A stretch of 64,000 bases of DNA from Kribbella sp. NBC_01245 (lineage in GTDB: Bacteria > Actinomycetota > Actinomycetes > Propionibacteriales > Kribbellaceae): assembly GCF_036226525.1 (NCBI RefSeq), contig NZ_CP108487.1, positions 434,001 to 498,000 of the forward strand, in the 5' to 3' direction. The position numbers and the translations under genes were made by a program. Of the stretch, positions 8,164 to 18,499 are shown piece after piece. Below the pieces are notes generated by a model that was given only the letters and a program-made list of their open reading frames with translations, was not told the DNA's origin and searched no databases. Numbering within the stretch: the first letter of the stretch is position 1; every line of letters starts with the position of its first letter.

Positions 8164-9363
8164 ATGCCTACCGATGTCCCCGCCCTGCCGAAAGCCTTCT
8201 GGGCGTTGTGGGCCTGCCAGCTGGTCAACCGGCTCGGCGGGTTCGTTCAGCCATTCCTCGTGCTCTACCTGACCCAGGACCGCCACCTGTCGGCCGGAAC
8301 CGCCGGAGCTGTTGCCGCGGCGGTCGGAGCCGGTTCGGTCGTCTCGCAGTTCGTCGGCGGCTGGCTCACCGACCGGATCGGCCGTCGGCGGACCATGCTG
8401 ACCGGCTTCGTCGGTACCGCGGCCGCCTTGATCGCCCTCGGCTCGGCCGCCTCGATGGCGTCGATCTGGGCCGCGGCGTTCGGCGTGGGCCTGATGGCAG
8501 ACCTGTTCCGGCCGGCGGTCCAGGCGACGGTGGCGGACCTGCTCGGGCCGCGCGAGCGCGTACGGGCGTTCGGCCTGCTCTTCTGGGCGATCAACCTCGG
8601 CTTCTCGATCTCGACCGTAAGCGCGGGCGTGCTCGCCAGTGTCGGCTACAGCCTGCTGTTCTGGATCAACGCCGGTACGTCGCTAGTGGCGGCTCTGATC
8701 GTCTACAAGGTCGTGCCCGAGACCCGGCCGGTACTGGTCGAGCAGGTACGACGGCCGTTCCTGCCGGTCGCTGCGCGTGATGCGACGCTACTGGTGATGG
8801 TCGGCATCTCTGTCGTCTACGCCGCGATCTACTTCCAGGGGTACTCGACGTTGCCACTGGCCATGGCTGCCGACGGACTGCCCAGTTCGACGTACGGCAT
8901 TGTGCTGGCGTTGAACGGCGTAGTGATCGTGCTGGTACAGCCGTTCGTCGGGAGGCGTCTGGCCGAGAAGGACCGTCCTACCGTTCTGGCGGCGTCTATG
9001 GCGCTAGTAGGCCTCGGGTTCGGCCTAGGAGCCTTGGCGGACAACTGGTGGACGTACGGCCTGTCGGTGATCGTATGGACCGTGGGGGAGATCGGGTACG
9101 CCACGATGTTCGGGGCCGTCTTCGCGGACCTTGCGCCGATAGACCTGCGTGGAAGCTACATGGGTCTCGGAGGCGTGGCGTGGGGCCTTGGTGCCGTCAT
9201 CGGGCCTCTGGTTGGTACCAGGGTCCTAGACGGTGCTGGAGCCACCACTGTCTGGTCTGGATGCGCAGTGCTCGGTGTAGGCCTCTTTGTCGCGCAGATG
9301 CTGCTAGCGCCCGCACTACGCGCCCGAGCAGCCCAGGCCGATCTAGCGGCTACAACTGCATGA
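8164..9363 (+). CDS. MFS transporter (drug-efflux type, 12 helices)
   Basis: 399 residues from ATG 8164, with GGGAGG placed 9 bases upstream; the longer frame from 8143 lacks such a site. The loop 2-3 signature GGWLTDRIGRRRTM marks the major facilitator superfamily, and hydrophobic segments run along the whole length. The divergent ArsR-type gene and palindromic operator suggest inducible export of a small molecule. The substrate cannot be inferred. A HAD phosphatase gene starts 13 bases after its stop and may be co-transcribed. Confidence 0.88.
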   Translation: MPTDVPALPKAFWALWACQLVNRLGGFVQPFLVLYLTQDRHLSAGTAGAVAAAVGAGSVVSQFVGGWLTDRIGRRRTMLTGFVGTAAALIALGSAASMASIWAAAFGVGLMADLFRPAVQATVADLLGPRERVRAFGLLFWAINLGFSISTVSAGVLASVGYSLLFWINAGTSLVAALIVYKVVPETRPVLVEQVRRPFLPVAARDATLLVMVGISVVYAAIYFQGYSTLPLAMAADGLPSSTYGIVLALNGVVIVLVQPFVGRRLAEKDRPTVLAASMALVGLGFGLGALADNWWTYGLSVIVWTVGEIGYATMFGAVFADLAPIDLRGSYMGLGGVAWGLGAVIGPLVGTRVLDGAGATTVWSGCAVLGVGLFVAQMLLAPALRARAAQADLAATTA

Positions 9364-9376
9364 GAGGGTTGGAGCC

Positions 9377-9985
9377 ATGCCTATCGACACCGTGGTCTTC
9401 GACATCGGCGGCGTGCTACTCGACTGGAATCCGAACTACCTCTACGAAGAGCTGATCCCGGACCAGGAGCAGCGCGAGCACTTCCTGACGAACATCGCGA
9501 CGTCCGAGTGGAATATGCGCCAGGACGCCGGCCGTGCCTGGGCCGACGCGGTCGAGGAGCTCTCGGCCCTCCACCCGCAGCATGCCGAGTGGATCAGCGC
9601 GTACGACACCGGCTGGCTCAAGATGGTCCGCGGCGTCATCGAGGACACCGTGCAGCTACTGGAGGAACTACGCGCGGCCGGCATCCCGACGTACGCCCTG
9701 ACCAACTTCTCCGCCGAGAAGTGGCAGGTGGCGCTGGAGGCCTTCCCGGTGTTGCGCGGGTTCGACGGCACAGTGGTGTCTGGGGTCGAGGAAACGGTCA
9801 AGCCCGACGAGAAGATCTACCGGATCCTGCTGGAGCGGTACGACCTGGACGCGGCCCGCACCTTCTACACCGACGACGTCCAGCGCAACGTGGACACTGC
9901 CCGCGCTGTTGGCCTACAAGCCGAACTGTTCACCGGTGCGGCCGACCTACGCCAGCAACTGAAGGACCACGGCCTACCCGTCTAG
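9377..9985 (+). CDS. HAD-superfamily phosphatase (YihX-like)
   Basis: 202 residues. Motif I is VFDIGGVLLDWN, with the nucleophile Asp at residue 9 (the usual DxGG variant of this subgroup). Motif II is YALTNFS, and motifs III/IV are KPDEKIY and FYTDDVQRNV. These fit sugar-phosphate phosphatases related to YihX. It acts in the cytoplasm; the substrate is unknown. Its stop codon shares the CTAG at 9982-9985 with the stop of the convergent lipoprotein gene. Confidence 0.85.
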   Translation: MPIDTVVFDIGGVLLDWNPNYLYEELIPDQEQREHFLTNIATSEWNMRQDAGRAWADAVEELSALHPQHAEWISAYDTGWLKMVRGVIEDTVQLLEELRAAGIPTYALTNFSAEKWQVALEAFPVLRGFDGTVVSGVEETVKPDEKIYRILLERYDLDAARTFYTDDVQRNVDTARAVGLQAELFTGAADLRQQLKDHGLPV

Positions 9986-11097
9986 TCGGCGGGGGTCACC
10001 AACGCGTCGGCGTACTTCGAACCAGCGGCCAGACTGGCGCTTTCAACCAGTAGCTGCGACTTCTGGCAAGTCGGGGCGCTCAGTGCCGTCTCAGGCTCGC
10101 TGACGAATACGCTCTGCGGGTCAGAGCCTTCGCGCCACCGGTGGATCTCGTAGTGCTCGACGCCATCAGTGACGCGTCTGACCTGCCAGTAGATCCAGCT
10201 ACCGCACGGGACGATCGTGTCCGTCATGATCTGGCCGAGCTTCCTGGTAGGCGCAGCCGCGCTCACACGCACGTACCCCTCGCTCTGGTATTGGTCGCTG
10301 GAACCAGCAGGCACCTCGGACCAGACGGCCGTCCCGCGCAAGCTGGCGCCACTCCACTGGATACACGGTTTGGCCGGCGCGATCGGCTTGGCGGAACCAC
10401 CAGCCAGTGCAGCCGTCAGGAGGCGCTTGCAGCGTTTCGCCGTACCGGGCGCAGTGATCTCGCTAAAGGTGACCGAGTCGGTCGAGACGATCGGATCGGC
10501 CAGATAACCCGGTGCCTTCACACAGCCGACCAGGTGATTCTCGAGCGTGCCGATATCGGCCACGACCAGGCACGAGAGCTCCTTGGCGTCAGTGGTCGTG
10601 TAGGCGAAGGTGCTGCCGTTCGCGCCGATCTCGGGCTCGGTGATGTGGGGGAGACCCTTGATGCTGCCGAGGTCTTCCTTGCTGCCGGCATCCAGGTTGT
10701 ACCGCGTGGCGCGGATTTCGGGATTGGGTCCATCGGAGCGGATGTCCTGGATCAGCGCCCATCGCCCGGCCAGTACGACCGGCGACTGGGCGATGAACCC
10801 GGCCGCTGGTTTGTGCCGGAGCACCACCTTGTTGCTGCCACGGTCGATGATCGACGTCGTACCGGCCGGATCGCTGGCGCGGACCACCACGAACGGCCCG
10901 TCGATCCCGATCACGTGATCGCCGTCCACCGCCCCGCGCCGCAGCCTGGTCCACCGCGGTGCCGGCGCCGGCCCGGTCGGCTTCGAGCTGATGGTCGGAC
11001 TCGAAGACGGCGTTGGCCCGGTCTGATCCGAAGCTGGAGCCGAGCAGGACGCGGCCAGCACCACCACCGCGGCAACTACAAGTGGGGCCCTCCGCAT
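9982..11097 (-). CDS. Secreted lipoprotein of unknown function, probable beta-propeller
   Basis: 371 residues. A lipoprotein signal is clear: MRRAPLVVAAVVVLAASC with the lipobox LAASC, followed by a Ser/Thr/Pro-rich linker. The rest holds short repeated beta-strand units (for example GPFVVVRAS, RWALIQDI, STFAYTTTD) and suggests a TolB-like propeller, with no specific family recognised. It starts 4 bases after the stop of the C39-like peptidase gene, so the two are probably translated together. Confidence 0.7.
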   Translation of the reverse strand: MRRAPLVVAAVVVLAASCSAPASDQTGPTPSSSPTISSKPTGPAPAPRWTRLRRGAVDGDHVIGIDGPFVVVRASDPAGTTSIIDRGSNKVVLRHKPAAGFIAQSPVVLAGRWALIQDIRSDGPNPEIRATRYNLDAGSKEDLGSIKGLPHITEPEIGANGSTFAYTTTDAKELSCLVVADIGTLENHLVGCVKAPGYLADPIVSTDSVTFSEITAPGTAKRCKRLLTAALAGGSAKPIAPAKPCIQWSGASLRGTAVWSEVPAGSSDQYQSEGYVRVSAAAPTRKLGQIMTDTIVPCGSWIYWQVRRVTDGVEHYEIHRWREGSDPQSVFVSEPETALSAPTCQKSQLLVESASLAAGSKYADALVTPAD

Positions 11098-11101
11098 CCG
11101 G

Positions 11102-12160
11102 TTAGAGCCCGATGTTCTTGAACTGGTTGGCTAATGTCGCGTTGAACAGCGCCGAGGCCGGGATCTGCTTCGATCCGGCAGTCTCGTTGCCCCGGCTGTT
11201 GAACCGCTTCTCGTTGAACACCTCGAAGATGGTGATCGTGCCCTCGTCGACGTTGTAGCCGCGCCCGACCTGGTAGTGCCCGCTGTAGTTGTAGGCCAGG
11301 TAGGGGAAGTACCGCTTCAGCAACTGGGTGTGCTCGATGATCGGCGCGCCGGTGCCGTCGCCGAGGTGCGTGCGGTGGATGTCGAAGAACTTCTTGGTGT
11401 CCCAGTGACCAACGCTCTGCACGATGTACGTACCGGCGTGGTTGTCCCACTTGGTCTTCAAGTTCGTCTGCTGCACCATCGCGGCGATCCCCGTGCCGGA
11501 CGTCGTACTGCCGAGGTCCTTGGCCCAGGACGCCTGGCTGTCCTTCTGCTTGTCGTCGGCCCAGTCGATCGACTGGAAGCTGGCCGGGCCACACCAGTAA
11601 CCGCGCTCCTGGGACGTCCCGTACGAACCCATCAGCGCGAGCTTGTCCGGCAGTTGCCGCGCGCTCGTGACCTGGTTCGTCCGCATCGCCTTGGCCTTCT
11701 CGCGGCCCTCCCACGCGGTCCGCATCTCGGCCAGTTCGGCGTTGAGCCGGTCTTCCTCGTTCATCGCGGACCGCTGGTGTACGAAATCCGTCGTACTCAA
11801 CGCGCCGGTCCCGCCGCCGAATTCGGCGTCCGTGGGCAGCGCTTCGACCGGTGTGGCGGCCGCGACGATCTCGTCATCGGTCGGGACCTCGTCCACGAAA
11901 CCGAGACCGAGGCAGTAGTTCTCTTCCTTGAGCTGGAAGCACCGCATCGTCTGCGTGGCGCGCTCGGCGGGCCCGGCCTCGGCGGCCGCGCTGGCGGTCG
12001 GCGCGGTCTCGGCGACCTGCTGGACGAGCTGGCTCCAGGTTTGTGCGGGCTGCTCGCTGACCGGCTCGGGCGCGGCCTGCGCGGCTCCGATCGGCGCGAT
12101 CAAGGGTGTCAGTAAGGCACTGATGAGGATGAAGGTGGCCCCCCGTGCTGCTGTGGCCAT
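11102..12160 (-). CDS. Secreted C39-like (papain-fold) cysteine peptidase
   Basis: 352 residues with an N-terminal signal peptide (hydrophobic run about residues 9-29, cleavage near AQA). The catalytic region has the C39-type Cys box YWCGPASFQSIDW at about residues 190-200 and the His box SGHYQVGRGYN near 295, which fits the peptidase C39-like family. A 130-residue N-terminal region precedes it and may be a propeptide. It is exported; the substrate is unknown. It is divergent from def and sits directly upstream of a lipoprotein gene. Confidence 0.8.
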   Translation of the reverse strand: MATAARGATFILISALLTPLIAPIGAAQAAPEPVSEQPAQTWSQLVQQVAETAPTASAAAEAGPAERATQTMRCFQLKEENYCLGLGFVDEVPTDDEIVAAATPVEALPTDAEFGGGTGALSTTDFVHQRSAMNEEDRLNAELAEMRTAWEGREKAKAMRTNQVTSARQLPDKLALMGSYGTSQERGYWCGPASFQSIDWADDKQKDSQASWAKDLGSTTSGTGIAAMVQQTNLKTKWDNHAGTYIVQSVGHWDTKKFFDIHRTHLGDGTGAPIIEHTQLLKRYFPYLAYNYSGHYQVGRGYNVDEGTITIFEVFNEKRFNSRGNETAGSKQIPASALFNATLANQFKNIGL

Positions 12161-12280
12161 GGTGCTCTCCCGTTCGGCGTGTGACTGAAGTGACGGTAGG
12201 TACGCCTGTCAACACAGTACGTCGTCACCAGCGAGAACGCGAAGCCCATTAGACTGACAGGGTCCCCTTGAGTCGGTGTT

Positions 12281-12856
12281 GTGGAGTTTCGCGTGTCGGT
12301 TGTGCCCATTCGCCTGTTCGGCGACCCCGTTCTGCTGACCAAGGCCGACCCGGTCGTGGACTTCGACGCGGAATTACGCCGCCTGGTCGACGATTTGACC
12401 GAGACCATGCTCGCCGCCCCGGGCGCAGGCTTGGCCGCGCCTCAGCTGGGCGTGGGTCTGCGCGTGTTCACGTACAACGTGGACGGCGAGATCGGGCACC
12501 TGGTCAACCCGGATCTGACCCTGTCCGACGAGGAGCAGCTCGGCCCCGAGGGCTGCCTGTCCATCCCCGGGCTCACGTTCGACTGCCGCCGCTCACTCCA
12601 GGTCGTTGCCAAGGGCTACAACATGTACGGCGAACCCGTGGTGATCGAGGGCTCGGACCTGCTGGCCCGCTGTATCCAGCACGAGACCGACCACCTGGAC
12701 GGCGTACTTTTCCTGGACCGACTCGATACGCCGACCCGGAAGGCCGCGATGAAGGCGATCCGCGAGGCAGACTGGTCCGGACTGGGCGGTCCGCCCGTGC
12801 TCAAGGTCTCTCCCCATCCGGCTTCTCCCCACCTCACGAACGGATTCGGTCTGTGA
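12281..12856 (+). CDS. def: Peptide deformylase
   Basis: 191 residues from GTG 12281; a second GTG at 12293 is possible. The three metal-site motifs are all present: GAGLAAPQ near residue 48, EGCLS near 90, and HETDH near 134. It removes the formyl group from nascent proteins. Its stop overlaps the fmt start (GTGA at 12853-12856), and fmt in turn overlaps rsmB, so def-fmt-rsmB is one translation-coupled operon. A TAGACT at 12250-12255 may be the -10 element. Confidence 0.97.
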   Translation: MEFRVSVVPIRLFGDPVLLTKADPVVDFDAELRRLVDDLTETMLAAPGAGLAAPQLGVGLRVFTYNVDGEIGHLVNPDLTLSDEEQLGPEGCLSIPGLTFDCRRSLQVVAKGYNMYGEPVVIEGSDLLARCIQHETDHLDGVLFLDRLDTPTRKAAMKAIREADWSGLGGPPVLKVSPHPASPHLTNGFGL

Positions 12857-13785
12857 GACTCGTCTTCGCCGGCACCCCCGAGGTCGCCGTCACCGCCTTG
12901 CAGGCGATCGCCAAGTCCGGCCACGAGCTCGTTGGCGTCGTGACTCGCCCCGACGCGCCGGCCGGTCGCGGCCGCAAGCTCGTCGCCTCACCCGTCGCGG
13001 AGTACGCCGAGACGCTCGGGGTCGAGATCCTCAAGCCGGTTTCGCCGCGCGAGCCCGAGTTCCAGGCCCGCCTAGCCGAGCTGGCGCCGGACTGTTGCCC
13101 GGTCGTCGCGTATGGCGGACTGCTGCCGCAGGAGGCGCTGGACATCCCGACCCATGGCTGGGTCAACCTGCACTTCTCGGTCCTGCCGTCCTGGCGTGGC
13201 GCCGCGCCCGTGCAGCACTCGATCATCGCCGGGGATGACGTCACCGGCGCGAGTACGTTCCAGATCGTGAAGGCGCTCGACGCCGGCCCGGTGTACGGCG
13301 TACTCACCGAGCCGATCATGCCGACGGACACCGCGAGCGATCTGCTCGGGCGGCTGGCCGAATCCGGCGCGAAGCTGCTGGTGGACACGCTCGACGGCCT
13401 CGAGAAGGGCATTCTGGAGGCGCGCGAACAGCCCTCCGACGGGGTTTCGCTCGCACCGAAGCTGACCGTCGGGGACGCCGAGATCGACTTCGACGCGCCG
13501 GCCCAACGGGTCGACCGGCTGGTCCGTGGCTGCAACCCGTCGCCGGGCGCGTGGACCACGTTCCGCGGTGAGCGCCTCAAGGTGCTGCAGGTCAAGCTCG
13601 CGTCGGACGCCGAGGTGCTGGTGCAGGGCGAGCTGCTCGCCTCGAAGTCGTCCGTCCTGGTCGGCACCGGGAGCCACCCGGTCGAGCTGGTGACGGTTCA
13701 GCCGCAGGGCAAGAAGCCGATGGCCGCAGCTGACTGGGCGCGCGGCGTCCGGGTTTCCGCCGACGACCGACTCGGCACGGTGTGA
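12853..13785 (+). CDS. fmt: Methionyl-tRNA formyltransferase
   Basis: 310 residues from GTG 12853, which overlaps the def stop by 4 bases. The opening [15 protein letters not shown] and the folate-site block [17 protein letters not shown] are diagnostic. It formylates initiator Met-tRNA with 10-formyl-THF, the reaction undone by the neighbouring deformylase. The upstream in-frame extension to 12268 is only the def gene read in another frame. Confidence 0.97.
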   Translation: MRLVFAGTPEVAVTALQAIAKSGHELVGVVTRPDAPAGRGRKLVASPVAEYAETLGVEILKPVSPREPEFQARLAELAPDCCPVVAYGGLLPQEALDIPTHGWVNLHFSVLPSWRGAAPVQHSIIAGDDVTGASTFQIVKALDAGPVYGVLTEPIMPTDTASDLLGRLAESGAKLLVDTLDGLEKGILEAREQPSDGVSLAPKLTVGDAEIDFDAPAQRVDRLVRGCNPSPGAWTTFRGERLKVLQVKLASDAEVLVQGELLASKSSVLVGTGSHPVELVTVQPQGKKPMAAADWARGVRVSADDRLGTV

Positions 13786-15215
13786 GCACCCCGGGCTCGA
13801 CCGGCGCGGGATCAGGTGGCCAGCGGAACGCGCGGAACAAAGCGCCGCAACGACGTCCCGACAAGGTCCGCCGCGTCGCGTACCTGGTCATTCGTCAGGT
13901 CAACGCCGAGGACGGATACGCCAACCTCGCGCTGAACAAGGCACTGCGCGATCACCGGCTGAGCGGCCGCGACGCCGCCTTCTGCACCGAACTCGTGCAC
14001 GGCACGCTGCGCTGGCAGGGCACGTACGACGCGATCCTGGCGTGCTGCGTCTCGCGTTCGCTGGCGGATCTCGACCCGGAGCTGCTCGACCTGCTCCGCC
14101 TCGGCGCGCACCAGTTGCTCCGGATGCGCGTCGACTCGTACGCCGCGGTCAACGAGATGGTCACGCTGACCCGCACCGAGGTCGGCCAGAGCCGCAGCGG
14201 CCTGGTCAACGCCGTACTGCGCAAGGTCAGCCAGCGGACGTTCGACCAGTGGATCGACTCGGTCGCGCCGGCCATCGCCGATGACGCGATCGGCCATCTC
14301 GAGATCGCCCGGGCGCACCCGCGCTGGGTGATCGACGCGTTCGCGGACGCCCTCGGCATCGAGCCGGGCGACTCGCTCGCGGAAGTGGCCGAACTCCTTG
14401 CCGCCGACAACGACCCGGCCCGGGTGACGTTGGTGGCGCGGCCCGGCCTGGCCGACCTGGACGAGCTGATCGAGGCGGGCGCCACGCGCGGCCGCTTGTC
14501 GCCGTACGCCGCGGTGCTGCAAGGCGGGGGAGACCCGGGCGCGATCGGGGCCGTCGCGACCGGTCGTGCGGGCGTTCAGGACGAGGGCTCGCAGCTGGTG
14601 GCGTTGGCCCTGGCGGCAGCACCGGTCGAAGGTGAGGACTCCCACTGGCTCGACCTGTGCGCTGGACCGGGTGGAAAGGCCGCGTTGCTGGCGTCACTCG
14701 CCATCGAACGCGACGCCGTACTCACCGCGGTCGAGCCGTTGCCGCATCGGGCGGAGCTCGTCCGGTCGAACCTGCGCGCCGTCCGGGGCGAGCACCAGGT
14801 TCTCGTCGGGGACGGGACCGAGCCGACGTGGGCCGAGGGCTCGTTCGACCGGGTGCTGGCCGACGTACCGTGCAGCGGGTTGGGGGCGCTCCGGCGTCGG
14901 CCCGAGGCCCGCTGGCGTCGTACGCCGGAGGACGTGGCCGAGCTGACGCCGCTGCAGGAGCGGTTGCTCGACTCGGCCATCCAGTCGGTCCGGGTCGGTG
15001 GGCTGGTGGCGTACGTGACGTGCTCGCCGCATCTGGACGAGACGCGGGGCGTGGTCGACGCCGTGCTGGCGAAGCGCGGGGACGCTGACTTGGTCGATGC
15101 TCGCGAGTATCTGCCGGACGTGCCGGAGCTGGGCGACGGCCCGGACATTCAGCTTTGGCCGCACCGGCACAACACCGACGCGATGTACCTGGCGTTGATC
15201 CGGCGCGTTCGTTAG
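13782..15215 (+). CDS. rsmB: 16S rRNA (cytosine-967 C5)-methyltransferase RsmB
   Basis: 477 residues, GTG at 13782 overlapping the fmt stop. The N-terminal NusB-like RNA-binding domain covers about residues 25-150. The methyltransferase core has the SAM loop [11 protein letters not shown], the motif [21 protein letters not shown] and the catalytic motif VI YVTCSPH with its Cys nucleophile. It ends with the family tail [10 protein letters not shown]. The protein modifies C967 of 16S rRNA. It closes the def-fmt-rsmB operon. Confidence 0.96.
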   Translation: MSTPGSTGAGSGGQRNARNKAPQRRPDKVRRVAYLVIRQVNAEDGYANLALNKALRDHRLSGRDAAFCTELVHGTLRWQGTYDAILACCVSRSLADLDPELLDLLRLGAHQLLRMRVDSYAAVNEMVTLTRTEVGQSRSGLVNAVLRKVSQRTFDQWIDSVAPAIADDAIGHLEIARAHPRWVIDAFADALGIEPGDSLAEVAELLAADNDPARVTLVARPGLADLDELIEAGATRGRLSPYAAVLQGGGDPGAIGAVATGRAGVQDEGSQLVALALAAAPVEGEDSHWLDLCAGPGGKAALLASLAIERDAVLTAVEPLPHRAELVRSNLRAVRGEHQVLVGDGTEPTWAEGSFDRVLADVPCSGLGALRRRPEARWRRTPEDVAELTPLQERLLDSAIQSVRVGGLVAYVTCSPHLDETRGVVDAVLAKRGDADLVDAREYLPDVPELGDGPDIQLWPHRHNTDAMYLALIRRVR

Positions 15216-15262
15216 GTGGACCTGAGTCAGGGGTCATCAGGTCGAACGGTCATGATGGGGTA

Positions 15263-16285
15263 GTGACTTTAACGCAGACCCGGCCCGTGCGCAGCGCTCA
15301 GACCAAGCAATATTGGGGTCTGGGGGCGGCGTTCGGAATCGGGATCCTGGTGGCGATCCAGTCCCGGGTGAATGGCGATCTCGGTCAGCGGCTCGACGAC
15401 GGCATCGCGGCGGCGCTGATCTCGTTCGGGACCGGCCTGGTGATGCTGCTGATCGCGTGTGCGGTCGTGCCACGTGTTCGCGGCGGCCTGGCGAGCGTCT
15501 GGCGCACGATCCGCAACCCGCCGGCCGGTGATCCCGAGCGAGGCCTGCGCTGGTGGCAGTGCATCGGCGGGCTGGCCGGGGCGTTCCTCGTCGCCACGCA
15601 GTCGATCACGGTCTCCGTCATCGGCGTGGCCGTCTTCACCGTCGCGGTGGTCGCCGGTCAGGCGGCAACCAGCCTGGTCGTGGATCGCCTCGGCTTCGGT
15701 CCGGCCGGCCCGCAGCCGTTCACCACCCTGCGCGTGGTCGGCGCGATCGTCGCCGTACTCGCGGTGATCCTCGCCGTCTCCGATCGCCTGAGCCACCCGG
15801 CCGGCCTCGCGCTCGCGATCCTGCCCGCGATCGCCGGCATCGGCACGGCCGTACAGCAGGCCATCAACGGCCGCGTCGCCCGCACCGCCTCGCCCGACGC
15901 GTACGGCGCGGTGACCGCAGCGGTGATCAACTTCACCGTCGGTACGACGGCCCTGGCGCTGGTCTTCGCGATCGACGTCTTCTTGCGCGGCGCTCCGCGA
16001 CCCCTGCCGACCGAGCCCTGGCTGTACGTCGGAGGCGCGTGCGGTGTCGCCTTCATCAGCCTCGCGGCAACCGTCGTACGCGTCGTCGGCGTCTTCGTAC
16101 TCGGCCTCGGCACGATCGCGGGCCAGTTGATCGCCAGCCTCTTCATCGACCTATTCGTGCCGGCCGGCGACAACCCGGTCACCGCGCCCGTAGTCGCCGG
16201 CACCCTCCTAGCCCTCGCCGCCGTAGTCCTAGCCGCCCTCCCCGCCCTCCGCCTCGCCGCCCGCATCCCTTCCCCCTCGCGCTAG
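15263..16285 (+). CDS. DMT-family transporter (YdcZ/DUF606 type, duplicated)
   Basis: 340 residues from GTG 15263. The longer frame to 15155 only reads through the rsmB end. About ten hydrophobic helices fall in two similar halves (AIQSRVNGDLGQRLDDGIAA and VQQAINGRVARTASPDAYGA), the internal repeat of DUF606 proteins. The substrate is unknown. The stop shares CTAG (16282-16285) with the convergent EamA transporter gene, so two DMT-superfamily transporters face each other. Confidence 0.85.
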   Translation: MTLTQTRPVRSAQTKQYWGLGAAFGIGILVAIQSRVNGDLGQRLDDGIAAALISFGTGLVMLLIACAVVPRVRGGLASVWRTIRNPPAGDPERGLRWWQCIGGLAGAFLVATQSITVSVIGVAVFTVAVVAGQAATSLVVDRLGFGPAGPQPFTTLRVVGAIVAVLAVILAVSDRLSHPAGLALAILPAIAGIGTAVQQAINGRVARTASPDAYGAVTAAVINFTVGTTALALVFAIDVFLRGAPRPLPTEPWLYVGGACGVAFISLAATVVRVVGVFVLGLGTIAGQLIASLFIDLFVPAGDNPVTAPVVAGTLLALAAVVLAALPALRLAARIPSPSR

Positions 16286-17250
16286 GCCTCTTGCGGGATG
16301 GGGGCTTTCGTAAGGGGCGTTGGGCGGCGGTTGAAGATGCCTTGGGAGACGGCGACGCCGGCTAGGACGACCAGTGCGCCGACCGGCTGGTACCAGGTGA
16401 GGCGCTCGTCCAGGACCAGGACGCCGACGACGATCGCGAAGATCGGCATCAGGTAGGTCACCATCGACGACATGCTCGCGCCGATGATGCGGATGTTGCG
16501 CAGGCTGAGCACGAAGGCGAGCCCACTACCCAGCGCGCCCAGAGCCAGCACACTCAGCAGCACCTCGACCGACAGGTCCCACGGCGCGGGTGGTGCCTCC
16601 CCGGCCAGCAGCGGCGCGATCACGGCGAGTTGGACGGTCGCGCAGATCAGCAATGACGCCGACAGAGAGATGCCGGACGTGGTGCTGCCGGCGACGTACC
16701 GCTTCTGGTACGGGATGGCGATGCCGTAGAAGACCGCGGCCGCCATGCAGAGGATCTGGCCGAGTAGGTCGGCGCCGCCGGAGGTGTTCCAGGCGCCGAG
16801 CACGACCAGCATGCCGACGAAGCCGACGACCAGACCGAGCACGCGCTGCAGTGTGAACTTCTCCGTCCGGAAGACCAGCACGGCGATCGGCAGCACGACC
16901 AGCGGGGTGATGCCGTTCCAGATACCGGCCAGCAGGGACGGGATGCGCTCCTCGCCGTACCCGAACAGCGTCCACGGGATGGCCGAGCCGACCGCGCCGA
17001 GCACGAACTGGTGCACCCACATCATCGGGTCGCGCGGCAGCGAGTCGCGCTTGATCGCGAGCAGCGCGAGCAGGACCAGGGCGCCGGCCGCGACTCGGCC
17101 GAGGGCCAGGTAGGCAGGGTGCAGCTCACGCACACCGACGGAAATGAACAGGAAGCTGCAACCCCAAATCGCGGCCAGCAGCAACATCGTCGGCAGCCAG
17201 GCCCGAAGCGGCGGCTTGTCAGTAGTCGTCAGTGTGCTCACTCCTGACAT
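16282..17250 (-). CDS. EamA/DMT-family transporter
   Basis: 322 residues from ATG 17250. Ten hydrophobic segments are arranged as two EamA repeats: LLLAAIWGCSFLFISVGV in the first, ALGALGSGLAFVLSLRNI and MPIFAIVVGVLVLDERL in the second. Such proteins export or import amino acids and small metabolites; the substrate is not inferable. The open frame runs on to 18195, but that part is the shadow of the aminotransferase gene. A GTG at 17241 is an alternative start. Confidence 0.88.
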   Translation of the reverse strand: MSGVSTLTTTDKPPLRAWLPTMLLLAAIWGCSFLFISVGVRELHPAYLALGRVAAGALVLLALLAIKRDSLPRDPMMWVHQFVLGAVGSAIPWTLFGYGEERIPSLLAGIWNGITPLVVLPIAVLVFRTEKFTLQRVLGLVVGFVGMLVVLGAWNTSGGADLLGQILCMAAAVFYGIAIPYQKRYVAGSTTSGISLSASLLICATVQLAVIAPLLAGEAPPAPWDLSVEVLLSVLALGALGSGLAFVLSLRNIRIIGASMSSMVTYLMPIFAIVVGVLVLDERLTWYQPVGALVVLAGVAVSQGIFNRRPTPLTKAPIPQEA

Positions 17251-17317
17251 CTTGCAGTACGGCACCGACAGTCCGCACCCCGGATCCCGTGGGATGGCAT
17301 GGGGCAGGATGGCCGGT

Positions 17318-18499
17318 ATGGCCGTTTTCGATGTCGCCGCCGTTCGCGACCAATTCCCAGCCCTGGCCGAAGGGGCCGCCCACTTCGACGGACCTGGTGG
17401 TTCGCAGACACCCCAGGTGGTCGCCGACGCGGTCGCGGCCGCGATGACCGGCGCCATCGCGAACCGGGGCCGCAACACCCCGGCCGAGCGCCGCGCCGAC
17501 GACATCGTGGTGCAGGCTCGTGCGGCGATGGGCGATCTGCTCGGCGCGGATCCGGGCGGCATCGTCTTCGGGCGGAGCATGACCCAGTTGACGTACGACT
17601 TCGCCCGGACGCTCGCCAAGGACTGGGGGCCGGGGGACGAGATCGTCGTGACCCGGCTGGACCACGACGCGAACATCCGGCCCTGGGTCCACGCCGCCGA
17701 GGCCGTCGGCGCGACCGTGCGCTGGCTCGAGTTCGACCCGGCCACCACTGAGCTGTACGACGTGGCCGACGTCCTCTCGGAGCGGACCCGACTGGTTGCC
17801 GTCACGGGCGCGTCCAACCTCGTCGGCACTCGCCCGGACATCCCGGCGATCGCCGCTCGCGTGCATGCGGCCGGCGCCCTGCTGTACGTCGACGGCGTCC
17901 ACCTCACCGCGCACGCCTCGGTCGACGTACGGGCGATGGGTGCGGACTTCTTCGCGTGTTCGCCGTACAAGTTCTTCGGGCCGCATTGCGGAGTTGTTGC
18001 CGCGAGCCCCGATCTGCTGGCGTCGCTGCGACCCGACAAGTTGCTCCCAGCAACCGACGTCGTGCCGGAGCGGTTCGAGCTCGGCACCTTGCCGTACGAG
18101 CTGCTCGCCGGGACCACCGCCGCCGTCAACTTCATCGCCGGCCTGGGCACGGTTGTCGGTGATCGACGGGCCCGCATCCTCGACAGCATGGCCACGCTCG
18201 AGGCCTACGAGCACGGCCTGCTGACTCTTCTCGAGAACGGTCTGGACGGTCTAGGCGTCACTCGCTACAACCGGGCCGCCGACCGCACGCCAACCGTGCT
18301 CTTCTCGATCGAGGGCCGCGAGTCCGCCGACGTGGCGAAAGCCCTTGCGGAGCGCGGAGTCAACGCGCCCGCCGGTTCGTTCTACGCCCTCGAGGCCTCG
18401 CGCCATCTCGGCCTAGGCGACACCGGTGCGGTCCGCGCGGGCCTCGCGCCGTACAGTGACCACACCGATGTCGAGCGTCTGATCGACGGCCTGCGCTAG
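17318..18499 (+). CDS. PLP-dependent class V aminotransferase (cysteine desulfurase-like)
   Basis: 393 residues from ATG 17318; ATG 17309 is an alternative. The sequence resembles the cysteine desulfurase-like subgroup: FDGPGGSQTPQVV near the start, VTRLDHDANIRPW, YVDGVHLTAHASVDV with the cofactor-binding Asp, and CSPYKFFGPHCG with the PLP lysine. There are no Fe-S assembly genes nearby, so a role in cluster assembly is unsupported; it may act on another amino acid. It converges on a Gfo/Idh/MocA gene with a 4-base stop overlap. Confidence 0.85.
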   Translation: MAVFDVAAVRDQFPALAEGAAHFDGPGGSQTPQVVADAVAAAMTGAIANRGRNTPAERRADDIVVQARAAMGDLLGADPGGIVFGRSMTQLTYDFARTLAKDWGPGDEIVVTRLDHDANIRPWVHAAEAVGATVRWLEFDPATTELYDVADVLSERTRLVAVTGASNLVGTRPDIPAIAARVHAAGALLYVDGVHLTAHASVDVRAMGADFFACSPYKFFGPHCGVVAASPDLLASLRPDKLLPATDVVPERFELGTLPYELLAGTTAAVNFIAGLGTVVGDRRARILDSMATLEAYEHGLLTLLENGLDGLGVTRYNRAADRTPTVLFSIEGRESADVAKALAERGVNAPAGSFYALEASRHLGLGDTGAVRAGLAPYSDHTDVERLIDGLR

